The notes under the pieces are model-generated. The model had not been told where the DNA came from and searched no databases. It saw only the letters and a list, made by a program, of their open reading frames with translations. From NCBI RefSeq assembly GCF_030692605.1, contig NZ_JAUYUD010000010.1, forward strand, positions 1 through 64,000: a DNA stretch of 64,000 nt, written 5' to 3'. Of the stretch, positions 9,966 through 19,708 are shown piece after piece (position 1 is the stretch's first letter; every line of letters begins with the position of its first letter). A program made the position numbers and the translations under genes. This DNA comes from Lutibacter sp. (GTDB taxonomy: Bacteria; Bacteroidota; Bacteroidia; Flavobacteriales; Flavobacteriaceae).

Positions 9966-10068
9966 TTTTTATTTTCTATTTAATTTTTTAGATTTTTAGA
10001 AGTCAAATATACATAATTGTATAAAAATAAACTGCTCTCAATTTACATCAATTTTAAAATCACTAATA

Positions 10069-10202
10069 AACAACTAATAAATCAAGATATTCATCATAAA
10101 ATCACTTTTATGAATTAAAAATAAAATTATTCAATAAAAAATGATATTCATCACATTTTGCTTTATATGTGCCAAAAAATGCATGATTATTTATTAGTTG
10201 TT
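10069..10202. promoter_or_regulatory. Intergenic region with paired repeats between fabG and a TonB receptor
   Basis: The 285-base divergent intergenic region contains a perfect 14-base inverted pair (aacaactaataaat at 10069-10082 and its complement at 10189-10202) and two direct copies of gatattcatca (10086-10096 and 10143-10153). The right inverted arm lies about 50 bases before the receptor ATG. These may be operator sites allowing looping, but in AT-rich DNA chance cannot be excluded. Confidence 0.35.
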
Positions 10203-10250
10203 AAATTTTTGTTATATATTTCCCAAATTAATTAACAAAACAACAAAAAC

Positions 10251-13133
10251 ATGAATTCAAAAAAACAATTTATTTTAGGGATTTTCTCTTTTTTTACGGT
10301 CGCTATATTTGCGCAATCGTATCAAGTCACTGGGAAAGTAACAGACTCAGATAACCAGCCAATGCCAGGTGTTTCAGTGACCATTGAAGGAACATCAAGA
10401 GGAACTACGACTGATTTTGATGGTAAATATGCAGTTATGGTACAAAGTACTGAAAACCTTATTTTTTCATATGTAGGGTATAATGAAAAAAAATTACAAA
10501 TGGACGGCACAAAAATATTTAATATCGTCTTGGTTTCTGGAGTAGCACTAAAGGAAGTGTTAGTCGTTGGGTCGAGAAATCCAAACAGAACAGCAGTTGA
10601 CACTTCAGTACCTGTTGATATTATTGATGTTACTGAACTAATTACAGCTGGACCACAAGTTAACTTAAACCAAATATTGAATTATGTGGCACCTTCATTT
10701 ACGTCGAACACCCAAACTATTTCTGATGGTACAGACCATATAGACCCAGCTTCTTTAAGAGGTTTGGGCCCTGATCAAGTTTTGGTATTGATTAATGGTA
10801 AAAGAAGACACAATTCATCATTGGTAAATGTGAATGGTACATTTGGTCGTGGTAGTGTTGGTACCGACTTAAATGCAATACCAGCAGCCTCTATAGAACG
10901 TATTGAAGTTTTAAGAGACGGTGCAGCTGCACAATATGGTTCAGATGCCATTGCAGGTGTTATTAACATTGTATTAAAAAGAAGTACTAATGTGTTAAAC
11001 CTAAATGTTACAACCGGAGCAAATTTTACTAAAAATGCAAATGACCAAACTGGTGGTGTTGATGGAGAAACAACAAATGTTAGTGCAAACTATGGGCTCC
11101 AATTAGGTGACAAAGGTGGTTTTATAAACTTTACAGGAGATTTTGACGTTAGAGAAGACTACAGCAGAATGAAAGAATGGGAAGGTACTATCTTTAACAA
11201 ATATAATACTGTTGAAAGATTTGCAAATAATGCCGGGTATGATTTGTCTAAATTATTGGATGATAATGTTGCAGACGTAATTCAATATGGTAATGCAGCT
11301 GGTTTTGGTTTAAGCCCAAGTGCTACAAAAGCAGAATTACGAACTATCTTAGGAGCTGATAATACTGCTGCTGAATTAACGGCACGCGGATTGGAAAGAA
11401 GTGATTTTAATATGAGAGTTGGTCAGTCATCATTAAGAGGTGGTCGTTTCTTTGCTAACTTATCCCTTCCTTTAGATGAAAAAGGAACAGAATTATACTC
11501 TTTTGCAGGTATGAGTTCAAGAACAGGTAATTCTGCAGGATTTTATAGATTACCAAACCAAAGCAGAACTTATACTCCAGCTTATATCAATGGATTTTTA
11601 CCTGAAATCAATTCTAATATTTCAGATAAATCCTTCTCTGTTGGTATCAAAGGTAAAGTTTCTGAATGGGATGTTGATTTTAGCAATACTTGGGGAAAAA
11701 ATGCATTTATGTACACTATTGGAAATACATTCAATGCTTCTATGCAAAATACTTCGCCTACACTTTTTGATGCAGGTGGATTTTCATTTGCACAAAACAC
11801 TACTAATCTAGACATTAGCCAGTTTTTTGATGATACAATGGCTGGTTTAAACGTAGCTTTTGGTGCTGAATATCGAATAGAAAATTATGATATTATTGCA
11901 GGGGAACAACCTTCTTACGCACAATATACTGCTGATGGACAAGCCATTACTTTATCTACACAAGTTCCATCAAAAGATTTCTTTGGAAACTCAAGACCTG
12001 GTGGAGCTCAAGTTTTCCCTGGATTTAGCCCTGCCAACGAATTATCTCGCGGAAGAAGCAGCGTTGCTGGATATTTTGATTTGGAAGCCGATGTTACTGA
12101 AAATTTATTATTAAGTGGTGCCTTGCGTTATGAAGATTATTCTGATTTTGGTTCTACTTTAAATTTTAAAGTTGCCACTAGAATAAAAGCAGGTGAAAAC
12201 ACCAATGTTAGAGCCGCATTAAATACTGGTTTTAGAGCGCCTTCATTACACCAATTGAATTTCAATTCTACCTCCACAATTTTTAATAACTTAGGTAACC
12301 CTGTAGAAGTTGGTACATTTGCCAATGACAGCAGACCTGCAAAAATATTAGGTATTCCTCAATTAAAAGAAGAAACCTCAAAAAGCGTTAGTTTAGGATT
12401 TACCTCTAAATTACCTGACGCTCATTTAACATTTACTGTTGATGGCTATTGGGTAGGAATTGATGATAGAGTTGTATATACTGGGCAATTTGGTGGAGCT
12501 GCCATTGCGGCAGAATTAGCTAAGGCAAATGCATCAGCTGCTTCATTTTTCGCAAATGCAATTGATACAGAATCAAAAGGGATTGATATTGTAATAACGC
12601 ATGATGCTTTGATAGGAACTAATGCTAAGTTAAAATCTGACTTATCAGGTACTTTTTCTAAAACAATAAAAGTTGGCGACATTAAAGCCTCTGATGTTTT
12701 AATTAATGCAGGCTTAGTGGGAACATATTTTCCTGAAGACAGCAGGGTATATTTGGAAGAAGCTGTGCCTAGAACAAAAATTAATTTATCGAACAGTTTA
12801 ACGACTGATAAATTTAATGTGTTTTTAAGAAATGTTTGGTTTGGTGAAGTTACAGAAGCAACTACAACTGTTGCCAACCAACAAGTTTTTGGATCTAAAT
12901 TGGTAACTGATTTATCATTTGGATATAAAATGTCTGAGAGCACAACAATTACAGTCGGCGCAAATAACTTGTTTGACATTTATCCAGATAGAGCTACCCA
13001 AGATTTGCAGCCTGATGTGCCTCTTGACCAAAACAATAGAAGTGATGGTAGATTTGACTGGTCAAGAAGAGCGCAACAATTTGGTATTGGAGGTCGTTTT
13101 CTTTTTGCAAGATTGAATTTTATATTAAAATAA
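10251..13133 (+). CDS. TonB-dependent outer-membrane receptor with CarboxypepD_reg-like domain (paralogue A)
   Basis: The 960-residue protein has a signal peptide ending near FAQS (residue 22), a carboxypeptidase-regulatory-like beta-sandwich at about 25-105 ([18 protein letters not shown]), a plug domain (about 115-245) with the conserved [18 protein letters not shown] and [19 protein letters not shown] segments, and a 22-strand barrel ending in an aromatic-rich strand. It imports an unknown ligand with TonB energy. There is no SusD-like gene beside it, and it is not the longer SusC type. The plug is nearly identical in layout to that of the receptor at 51438-54161, so the two are paralogues. 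It is followed by a strong terminator and so is probably a single-gene unit. Confidence 0.9.
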   Translation: MNSKKQFILGIFSFFTVAIFAQSYQVTGKVTDSDNQPMPGVSVTIEGTSRGTTTDFDGKYAVMVQSTENLIFSYVGYNEKKLQMDGTKIFNIVLVSGVALKEVLVVGSRNPNRTAVDTSVPVDIIDVTELITAGPQVNLNQILNYVAPSFTSNTQTISDGTDHIDPASLRGLGPDQVLVLINGKRRHNSSLVNVNGTFGRGSVGTDLNAIPAASIERIEVLRDGAAAQYGSDAIAGVINIVLKRSTNVLNLNVTTGANFTKNANDQTGGVDGETTNVSANYGLQLGDKGGFINFTGDFDVREDYSRMKEWEGTIFNKYNTVERFANNAGYDLSKLLDDNVADVIQYGNAAGFGLSPSATKAELRTILGADNTAAELTARGLERSDFNMRVGQSSLRGGRFFANLSLPLDEKGTELYSFAGMSSRTGNSAGFYRLPNQSRTYTPAYINGFLPEINSNISDKSFSVGIKGKVSEWDVDFSNTWGKNAFMYTIGNTFNASMQNTSPTLFDAGGFSFAQNTTNLDISQFFDDTMAGLNVAFGAEYRIENYDIIAGEQPSYAQYTADGQAITLSTQVPSKDFFGNSRPGGAQVFPGFSPANELSRGRSSVAGYFDLEADVTENLLLSGALRYEDYSDFGSTLNFKVATRIKAGENTNVRAALNTGFRAPSLHQLNFNSTSTIFNNLGNPVEVGTFANDSRPAKILGIPQLKEETSKSVSLGFTSKLPDAHLTFTVDGYWVGIDDRVVYTGQFGGAAIAAELAKANASAASFFANAIDTESKGIDIVITHDALIGTNAKLKSDLSGTFSKTIKVGDIKASDVLINAGLVGTYFPEDSRVYLEEAVPRTKINLSNSLTTDKFNVFLRNVWFGEVTEATTTVANQQVFGSKLVTDLSFGYKMSESTTITVGANNLFDIYPDRATQDLQPDVPLDQNNRSDGRFDWSRRAQQFGIGGRFLFARLNFILK

Positions 13134-13181
13134 TAACTAAATAAAAAGTCTTCAAAATAGAAGATTAAATTTTGAATATTT

Positions 13182-13217
13182 AAAACCCGTAAAGATATTT
13201 TGTTTACGGGTTTTTCA
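13182..13217 (+). terminator. Rho-independent terminator after TonB receptor A
   Basis: The stem aaacccgtaaa pairs with tttacgggttt around an eight-base loop and is followed by a T run, 50 bases downstream of the receptor stop codon. Confidence 0.85.
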
Positions 13218-13271
13218 TTTTTAAGAAAATTGGACTTTCAAAAAACAATTTAAAATATATTAATATGAAGG

Positions 13272-13365
13272 GTTGAATGCAATTAATTTTTAACGATGAT
13301 TTTTCGTTACTTCGAGTGATTTTCGTTTCGTTTTACTGCACAAAAAACATTCAAATAGAACAGGT
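13272..13365 (+). repeat. Dispersed repeat, shortened copy (partner at 61350-61499)
   Basis: This lies in the 340-base gap between the receptor and the TonB-C gene. Bases 13278-13325 match 61356-61403 with one difference. The match resumes at tttcgttttactgcac (13326 here, 61466 there), so this copy lacks a 62-base internal segment present in the other. The left edge gttgaatgcaatt is a degenerate form of the terminal repeat of the 61 kb element. No right terminal repeat is visible here. Apart from the terminator and promoter, the gap holds nothing else I can name. Confidence 0.75.
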
Positions 13366-13406
13366 TAATATGATATTTATCAATTCAATTAACAACTATT
13401 ATAGCG

Positions 13407-13414
13407 TATTTTTG
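13407..13414 (+). promoter_or_regulatory. Candidate -7 box for the TonB-C gene
   Basis: TATTTTTG fits the Bacteroidota TAnnTTTG consensus. It lies 59 bases before the ATG at 13474. No clear -33 TTG is seen at the expected distance. Confidence 0.45.
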
Positions 13415-13473
13415 CAGTAATTATTTTAAGCGAAATAATTTAACTCGTGAAAAGGTTATAGTTATAAAAAAAT

Positions 13474-13902
13474 ATGAAAACTACTTCAATTCTAATAATT
13501 CTGATTTTTTTAACTACACAAATCAATGCACAAAATACAATATTAAATATAAAGGATAATGCAAATTCAAGTGTTATAGAGCTTCCTTTAGCTTCAAAAA
13601 TCATAAATTCTCAACCTGAATTTCAAGGCGGTCATAAAGAGTTAGCCAAGTATTTAAGCAAAAACCTTAAATACCCAAGAAATTCAAATAATTCGAGTAT
13701 AAGAGGAAAGGTAATTGTAAGTTTTAAAGTTGAAGTAGATGGTGAAATTTCTGATGTAAATATAGTTGAAGGCGTTAACAAAATACTTAATAAAGAAGCA
13801 AAAAGAGTTGTTGAGAATATGCCAAATTGGAAACCTGCTTTTGAAAACGGTATTTCAGTAAGTAATGTCCTTATGATTTCTATTGTGTTTTTTAGAAATT
13901 AA
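13474..13902 (+). CDS. Small exported protein with TonB C-terminal domain
   Basis: The 142-residue protein consists of a signal peptide (residues 1 to about 20, ending INAQ) and a TonB_C domain from about residue 50 (PEFQGGHKELAKYLSKNLKYP, then GKVIVSFKVEVDGEISDVNIVEG and WKPAF). TonB_C domains contact the TonB box of outer-membrane receptors. It lacks the Pro-rich spacer of full-length TonB, and its N-terminal hydrophobic segment looks cleavable, so it may not couple to ExbB-ExbD directly. It follows receptor A on the same strand but after a terminator and with its own promoter. The role as an energy transducer is therefore uncertain. Confidence 0.8.
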   Translation: MKTTSILIILIFLTTQINAQNTILNIKDNANSSVIELPLASKIINSQPEFQGGHKELAKYLSKNLKYPRNSNNSSIRGKVIVSFKVEVDGEISDVNIVEGVNKILNKEAKRVVENMPNWKPAFENGISVSNVLMISIVFFRN

Positions 13903-13930
13903 AGCTTTCAGTAAGTCCATTTTATAAATT

Positions 13931-13960
13931 AAAAAGCTCCTCGTTTTGAGGAGCTTTTTT
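13931..13960. terminator. Bidirectional terminator between TonB-C gene and GH31 gene
   Basis: A perfect stem, aaaaagctcctc with gaggagcttttt, around a short loop, has A/T runs on both sides. It lies between convergent genes and can stop transcription from either side. Confidence 0.88.
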
Positions 13961-13983
13961 CTTGAGGTAATAGAGTAAAACAG

Positions 13984-16398
13984 TTAAATAAGAATTGTTT
14001 TTTTACCAATAATATGAAGCTCAGTAAATTCCTTTGAAATTACCAAAACATTTCCTTTAAGACTGGAACTCAAATCAATTTTAACATTATCAACTTCTAC
14101 TTTTCTGATTTCAAAGGGCAATCCAATTAAATTAATTTCAAAAGTTTCATACGAAGTAATAAATTTTCCTGATCTAAATTGTTGAATGGTCAAGGAATCT
14201 TCTTTGCCCAATAAATTAAAGTTTCTCAAGCTAAATCTTCCCTTTTTGTAATCGAATCCATCTTCTGCATCCTCATAAACCTGGGATTTTTCTTGTCCGA
14301 ATTTAAAAAAGACATCTAAATGAAGTTCCCCTATTTGTTTTTCCCCTACATATTGCTGAATGGGATATTTTGGGATTATGGCGCCTTCTTTCACAAAAAT
14401 TGGCATACTGTCCAAATCGGCATCAACCCAAACTTCATTTCCTCCTTTTATCAAGGAATTGTCCCAGAAATTATACCAATTTCCTTCAGGCACATACATT
14501 CTTCTTCCTTTGGCATTTGGCTCGGTAATTGGACAGGCCAATATTTTTTCCCCAAAAATAAATTCATCGTTCCTATAATGCGTATGTGCGTCGGCTTGGT
14601 CATATAAAACCAAAGATTTCAAAATAGGAATCCCTTCTGTTGCATAACGCCAAAATGCCGTATATAAATAAGGCAACAATTGGTACCTGATTTCAATGAA
14701 TTTTCTTACAATATCAGTAATGTTATCGCCAAAAGCCCAAGGTTCCTGGTCACCATGGTCGCCGGATGAATGCGTTCTGCAAAACGGGTGAAAAATTCCC
14801 AATTGAATCCAGCGTGCATAAAGTTCCCCGTTGGGCTGTTCTGCAAATCCGCCAATATCTGAACCCACAAATGAAAATCCGGACATGCACATTCGTTGTG
14901 CCTGTGCATTTGCAATAGATAAATGTTCCCAAGTAGCTACATTATCACCTGTCCAAGTGGATGTATATCGTTGAGTTCCAGCGTATGCGGCTCTTGTAAT
15001 TACAAAAGGTCTTTTTGGATACGAAAACTTTTTTAATCCGTGATAGGTAGCTCTCGCCATTTGCATTCCATATATATTATGTGCTTTTCTATGGCTACAA
15101 TGGTTCCCATCATAATCATGCCTTACGTCATCTGGAAATGTTTTACCAGGAACGTCCATAACGGCTGGCTCGTTCATGTCATTCCAAACACCCTTTACAC
15201 CAATATCTTCAATTAATTCTTTAAATAAACCTGCCCACCATTCTCTTACTTTAGGATTTGTAAAATCTGGAAAATAACATTCTCCTGGCCAAACTTTACC
15301 TTTCATATAAGGACCGTCTGCTCTTTTACAAAAATAATCTTTGTCGAGAGCTTCTTTAAAAACGCTATAATCTTTGTCAATTTTTATGCCGGGGTCAATT
15401 ATAGCTATAGTTTTAAAACCATTATCTAAAAGTTCTTTAACCATTCTTTTAGGATCTGGGAAATACTTCTTATTCCAAGTAAAGCACCTAAATCCCTCCA
15501 TATAATCTATATCCAAATAAATGGCATCACAAGGTATTTTTAACTCTCTAAACGTATTGGTAATTTCTTTTACCTTACTTTCTGGATAATAACTCCACTT
15601 ACATTGATGATAACCCAAAGCCCACAGAGGGGGCAATTGATGTGGCCTTCCAGTCAGATCTGTATAATTGGCAACAACATCTACCATATTTGGCCCGTAC
15701 ATAAAATAATAATTCATTTCTCCTCCCTGAGCCCAAAAACTAGTGACGTTTCTTCGCTCATGACAAAAATCAAAAAAAGATCTAAAGGTATTATCAAAGA
15801 AAATTCCGTACGCTTTTTTATCGTGAAGCCCTACATAAAAAGGAATGGCTTTATAAATAGGGTCTGTATCTCTACCATAGGCATAAGAATCTGTTACCCA
15901 ATTTTCAAATCTTTTTCCTTTTAAATTATTTTGAACAGGTTTATCGCCCAAACCATAATAGCTTTCACCAATTTGAGACATTTTTGACATTTTAACAATG
16001 TCACCACCATTTTCATGACTCTCTTCCCAATGAAAACCCAACTCATCTTCACAAATTAAATAATTATCAACAGCATCAAATAAAGAGATACGCATATCCA
16101 ATTTTGAGACTTTACATATTATTTTTGAAGTTTGAATACAGTAATATTTCTCATTTTCAGTAATGTCTAACTGATTAAATCCTCTACTCGCATACTTTGT
16201 AATGGCATAAGAGAAATCGTTTTCAAAAATAGAAGTTGTTGTAAATCTAAAACGAAAAATACTATCCCGTTGCACTGTAATTTGCAATACAACTCCATTT
16301 TCGCTTGTAAAATAAAGTGTATCTACATCTTTTTTGTATGATATTATTTTAGTTGGAAATAAATTTCCTTTAAGCTCTAATTCAGTATTTAAAATCAT
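13984..16398 (-). CDS. Glycoside hydrolase family 31 alpha-glucosidase
   Basis: At 804 residues this is a normal length for GH31. It has an N-terminal beta-sandwich (galactose-mutarotase-like), a TIM barrel and C-terminal beta domains. The nucleophile is D407 in GVWNDMNEP and the acid/base is D485 in WTGDN. It should remove terminal alpha-linked glucose from oligosaccharides by retention. No signal peptide is seen (MILNTELELKGN), so it is probably cytoplasmic, consistent with a place at the end of the glycogen cluster. It starts 132 bases after glgB with its own TACGTTTG box. Other GH31 activities (alpha-xylosidase, glucan lyase) cannot be excluded from sequence alone. Confidence 0.88.
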   Translation of the reverse strand: MILNTELELKGNLFPTKIISYKKDVDTLYFTSENGVVLQITVQRDSIFRFRFTTTSIFENDFSYAITKYASRGFNQLDITENEKYYCIQTSKIICKVSKLDMRISLFDAVDNYLICEDELGFHWEESHENGGDIVKMSKMSQIGESYYGLGDKPVQNNLKGKRFENWVTDSYAYGRDTDPIYKAIPFYVGLHDKKAYGIFFDNTFRSFFDFCHERRNVTSFWAQGGEMNYYFMYGPNMVDVVANYTDLTGRPHQLPPLWALGYHQCKWSYYPESKVKEITNTFRELKIPCDAIYLDIDYMEGFRCFTWNKKYFPDPKRMVKELLDNGFKTIAIIDPGIKIDKDYSVFKEALDKDYFCKRADGPYMKGKVWPGECYFPDFTNPKVREWWAGLFKELIEDIGVKGVWNDMNEPAVMDVPGKTFPDDVRHDYDGNHCSHRKAHNIYGMQMARATYHGLKKFSYPKRPFVITRAAYAGTQRYTSTWTGDNVATWEHLSIANAQAQRMCMSGFSFVGSDIGGFAEQPNGELYARWIQLGIFHPFCRTHSSGDHGDQEPWAFGDNITDIVRKFIEIRYQLLPYLYTAFWRYATEGIPILKSLVLYDQADAHTHYRNDEFIFGEKILACPITEPNAKGRRMYVPEGNWYNFWDNSLIKGGNEVWVDADLDSMPIFVKEGAIIPKYPIQQYVGEKQIGELHLDVFFKFGQEKSQVYEDAEDGFDYKKGRFSLRNFNLLGKEDSLTIQQFRSGKFITSYETFEINLIGLPFEIRKVEVDNVKIDLSSSLKGNVLVISKEFTELHIIGKKTILI

Positions 16399-16421
16399 TT
16401 ACTTGTATTTAAAACAAGGTG

Positions 16422-16429
16422 CAAACGTA
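16422..16429 (-). promoter_or_regulatory. Candidate -7 box upstream of the GH31 gene
   Basis: Read on the minus strand this is TACGTTTG, a match to TAnnTTTG, 24 bases upstream of the GH31 start codon. It suggests the hydrolase can be expressed separately from glgB. Confidence 0.5.
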
Positions 16430-16530
16430 CTAAATTTCTTGTTTTTAATAGGTATTTTTTTAGCAAAAAAATCTATGTTTTTTTAATTTAAATACATTTT
16501 TACACTTAAATTATCCTTTTTTTATAAGTT

Positions 16531-18438
16531 TTATTTAAATTTAAAAATAGTAATTGCTAATGACGCAAGTTTAACTTCAGCTGAAAAGAGTTTAGAATGG
16601 TATGGTATCTCTTTTATTTTTAATTCATTTTTATTTATAAACCCACCTCCTCCGTATATTTCAGAATCACTGTTAAAAACTTCAATAAGAGTTCCATTTA
16701 TTGGAATTCCTACATTATAAGCTGTTATAGAAGAAGGGGTAAAATTGCAAATAACCAATACATCATTTTCTATTTGGTTTCCTTTTCTAATATAGGAAAT
16801 TACAGAATTTTCAGTATCATCATAACTAATCCATTCGAAACCTTCATTGCTAAAACCTTTTTCATACAATGCTGGTTCAGATCTATAAAACAAATTTAAT
16901 GCTTTAAAATAATTTTGAGTGTTTATATGTGGATAGAAATTGAGTAAATTCCAATCTAAACTTGTTTCAAAATCCCATTCTTCATATTGTCCAAACTCAC
17001 TTCCCATAAATAATAATTTTGTGCCTGGATGTGTAAACATATAACCATACATTAATCTAAGGTTAGCAAATCGTTGCCACTCGTCACCAGGCATACGTCC
17101 TAAAATTGATTTTTTACCATAAACAACTTCATCATGAGAAAGTGGTAACATGAAATTTTCAGTAAAGGCGTAGGCTAAACTAAATGTTATTTCATTTTGA
17201 TGGTATTTTCTGTAAATTGAATCTTTAGAAAAATATTCTAAAGTATCATGCATCCAACCCATCATCCATTTCATTCCAAACCCTAAACCACCCATTGTAG
17301 TTGGTTTTGAAACCATTGGAAATGCAGTAGATTCTTCAGCAATTGTTTGCACATCAGGAAATGATTTATATACTTCTTCATTCAATTCTTTGAAAAATGA
17401 AACCGCATCTAAATTTTCTTTTCCTCCATATATATTTGGTTCCCATTCACCATCCTCGCGAGAATAATCTAAAAATAACATGGAGGCAACGGCATCAACC
17501 CGCAAACCATCGGCATGGTATTGGTCTAACCAAAATAGTGCATTACTGATTAAAAAGGAACGGACTTCATTTCTTCCATAATTAAAAATTAAACTTTTCC
17601 AATCTGGATGATATCCTTTTCTTTTATCGGGATGTTCGTATAAATTAGAACCGTCAAAAAAACCTAATCCGTGTGCATCTTCTGGAAAATGAGATGGAAC
17701 CCAATCTAAAATAATTCCAATGTCATTTTGATGCAATTTATCTACTAAATACTTAAATTCATCGGGGTACCCAAATCGGGAAGTTGGGGCAAAATATCCT
17801 GTAATTTGATATCCCCAAGAAGGATCATAAGGAAATTCCATAATTGGCATCAATTCTACATGTGTAAAATTCATTTCTTTTACATAGTTTACCAAATCAT
17901 TGGCTAATTCAACATAAGATAGAAAACGATTTTCTTCCAAATGTTTTTTCCATGAGCCTAAATGAACTTCATAAACTGAATATGGTGCGTCTAACGCATT
18001 ATGTTTCTTTCTTGTTTTTAACCAATTAGAGTCTTTCCACTTATAAGAATCTTCCCAAACAATTGATGCAGTTTTAGGTGGATGTTCACATCTGCGTGCA
18101 TATGGATCTGCCTTTTCAGAAATATAATTGTCTTTTTCTGAATGAATTTTATATTTATAAGAAGTCCCCTTTTTAACAAATGGGATAAATCCTTCCCATA
18201 TTCCGGAAGAATCCCAACGAACATTTAATTGATGTTCACCATCTGACCAATAATTAAAGTCTCCTATTACTGATACTTGTTTAGCTGTTGGAGCCCAAAC
18301 TGCAAAATAAGTTCCAGAAATGTTATTAACTGTAACTATATGAGAACCAAATTTCTCATATAGTCTAAAATGTTTCCCTGCCTTAAATAAATTTATGTCA
18401 AAATCTGTAAATAAACTATATACTTGAACGTTAGCCAT
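16531..18438 (-). CDS. glgB: 1,4-alpha-glucan branching enzyme GlgB
   Basis: This 635-residue GH13 enzyme cuts alpha-1,4 glucan chains and rejoins them in alpha-1,6 linkage, making glycogen branch points. An N-terminal CBM48 domain (about 20-120, with YFAVWAPTAKQVSVIGDFNYW) precedes the catalytic barrel. The nucleophile is D315 in GLRVDAVASM, the acid/base is E368 in TIAEES, and the third carboxylate is in the LSHDEVVYGK motif. A C-terminal beta domain ends the protein. It starts one base after the glgC stop, so it is translated from the same mRNA. The extra N1 domain found in E. coli GlgB is absent. Confidence 0.94.
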   Translation of the reverse strand: MANVQVYSLFTDFDINLFKAGKHFRLYEKFGSHIVTVNNISGTYFAVWAPTAKQVSVIGDFNYWSDGEHQLNVRWDSSGIWEGFIPFVKKGTSYKYKIHSEKDNYISEKADPYARRCEHPPKTASIVWEDSYKWKDSNWLKTRKKHNALDAPYSVYEVHLGSWKKHLEENRFLSYVELANDLVNYVKEMNFTHVELMPIMEFPYDPSWGYQITGYFAPTSRFGYPDEFKYLVDKLHQNDIGIILDWVPSHFPEDAHGLGFFDGSNLYEHPDKRKGYHPDWKSLIFNYGRNEVRSFLISNALFWLDQYHADGLRVDAVASMLFLDYSREDGEWEPNIYGGKENLDAVSFFKELNEEVYKSFPDVQTIAEESTAFPMVSKPTTMGGLGFGMKWMMGWMHDTLEYFSKDSIYRKYHQNEITFSLAYAFTENFMLPLSHDEVVYGKKSILGRMPGDEWQRFANLRLMYGYMFTHPGTKLLFMGSEFGQYEEWDFETSLDWNLLNFYPHINTQNYFKALNLFYRSEPALYEKGFSNEGFEWISYDDTENSVISYIRKGNQIENDVLVICNFTPSSITAYNVGIPINGTLIEVFNSDSEIYGGGGFINKNELKIKEIPYHSKLFSAEVKLASLAITIFKFK

Positions 18439-18439
18439 A

Positions 18440-19702
18440 TTAAATTGTAAATCCGTTTGGAATTATTGCGCCTTTTTTAACTACAACAATGCCATCTCTT
18501 ATAACATAAGTATCACTTTCTGTATCTTCTAAATGTTTTCCTCCATTAATTCTAACATCATCACCAATGCAACAATTTTTATCTAAAATTGCATTTTTAA
18601 TAAAACAACGAGCTCCAATTCCCATTGAAACTACACTTGAATCTACTATTTCTTTTAAAGGCTGATAAAAATCACTTCCCATCATATATGTATTAATAAC
18701 GGTAGATTCCTTATCAATTCGAGATCGAATTCCAATAACTGAGTGTTCTATTTTACCTGCATTTATAATACAACCATCTGCAATTACAGTTTTTTCTAAA
18801 ATGGTTCCTGAAATTTTGGTTGTAGGCAACATTCTGGCATGTGTATAAATACGTTTGGAAACATTGTATAAATCAAATTGTGGAAAATCATCTGTTAACC
18901 CTAAATTAGCTTCAAAGAAAGAATCTATATTACCTATATCTGTCCAGTAACCTTCGTACTGATGACTTATAACTTTATGTTTATCAATAGCTTGAGGAAT
19001 TATTTCTTTACCGAAATCATTGGTATTAGGATTACTCATTAACTCAATAAGCAGATCTCTATTAAAAATATAAATACCCATAGAAGCAAGATAAATACGC
19101 CCTTCTGCTTTCATTTCATCACTTACTTCTGAAGACCAATCAGGCAATAATGCAGCAGCTGGTTTTTCAATAAAAGAAGTAATATCATTTTTGCTATTTG
19201 TTTTTAATATACCAAATGATGTAGCATCTTTTGCATTTACTGGTATGGTTGCGATAGAAATAGCAGCTTTCTTTTTAATATGTTTTTCAACCATTTCTTC
19301 AAAATCCATCTGATACAATTGATCTCCAGATAATATTAAAGCATAATCAAAATCATGATTTAAAAAATGGTGCATACTTTGTCTCACCGCATCTGCAGTA
19401 CCTTGAAACCAGGTACTATTTTCAGGAGTTTGTTCAGCTGCTAAAACATCAACAAATGCAGAGCTAAAAAAACTAAAATGATATGTATTTTTAATGTGTC
19501 TGTTTAAAGATGCTGAGTTAAATTGTGTTAAAACAAACATTCTTTTGATATCTGAATTAATACAATTTGATATAGGAATATCAACTAATCTATACTTCCC
19601 AGCAATTGGTACCGCAGGTTTAGATCTGGTTTGTGTTAGTGGATGTAATCTTGAACCTTGTCCACCACCCAATATAATTGCTAAAACTTTATTACCTATC
19701 AT
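18440..19702 (-). CDS. glgC: Glucose-1-phosphate adenylyltransferase GlgC
   Basis: The enzyme makes ADP-glucose from ATP and glucose-1-phosphate, the committed step of bacterial glycogen synthesis. The 420 residues comprise a nucleotidyltransferase domain with GGGQGSRLHPLT and RSKPAVPIAGKYRLVDIPIS near the N-terminus, the substrate motif IEKP, and a C-terminal left-handed beta-helix with hexapeptide-like repeats that usually carries allosteric control. It sits six bases downstream of glgA and one base upstream of glgB. Confidence 0.95.
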   Translation of the reverse strand: MIGNKVLAIILGGGQGSRLHPLTQTRSKPAVPIAGKYRLVDIPISNCINSDIKRMFVLTQFNSASLNRHIKNTYHFSFFSSAFVDVLAAEQTPENSTWFQGTADAVRQSMHHFLNHDFDYALILSGDQLYQMDFEEMVEKHIKKKAAISIATIPVNAKDATSFGILKTNSKNDITSFIEKPAAALLPDWSSEVSDEMKAEGRIYLASMGIYIFNRDLLIELMSNPNTNDFGKEIIPQAIDKHKVISHQYEGYWTDIGNIDSFFEANLGLTDDFPQFDLYNVSKRIYTHARMLPTTKISGTILEKTVIADGCIINAGKIEHSVIGIRSRIDKESTVINTYMMGSDFYQPLKEIVDSSVVSMGIGARCFIKNAILDKNCCIGDDVRINGGKHLEDTESDTYVIRDGIVVVKKGAIIPNGFTI

Positions 19703-19708
19703 AATTAT

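Noticed and set aside
12446-12979. 177-codon minus-strand frame inside TonB receptor A
   Set aside because: Antisense to a well-supported receptor barrel with no family resemblance.
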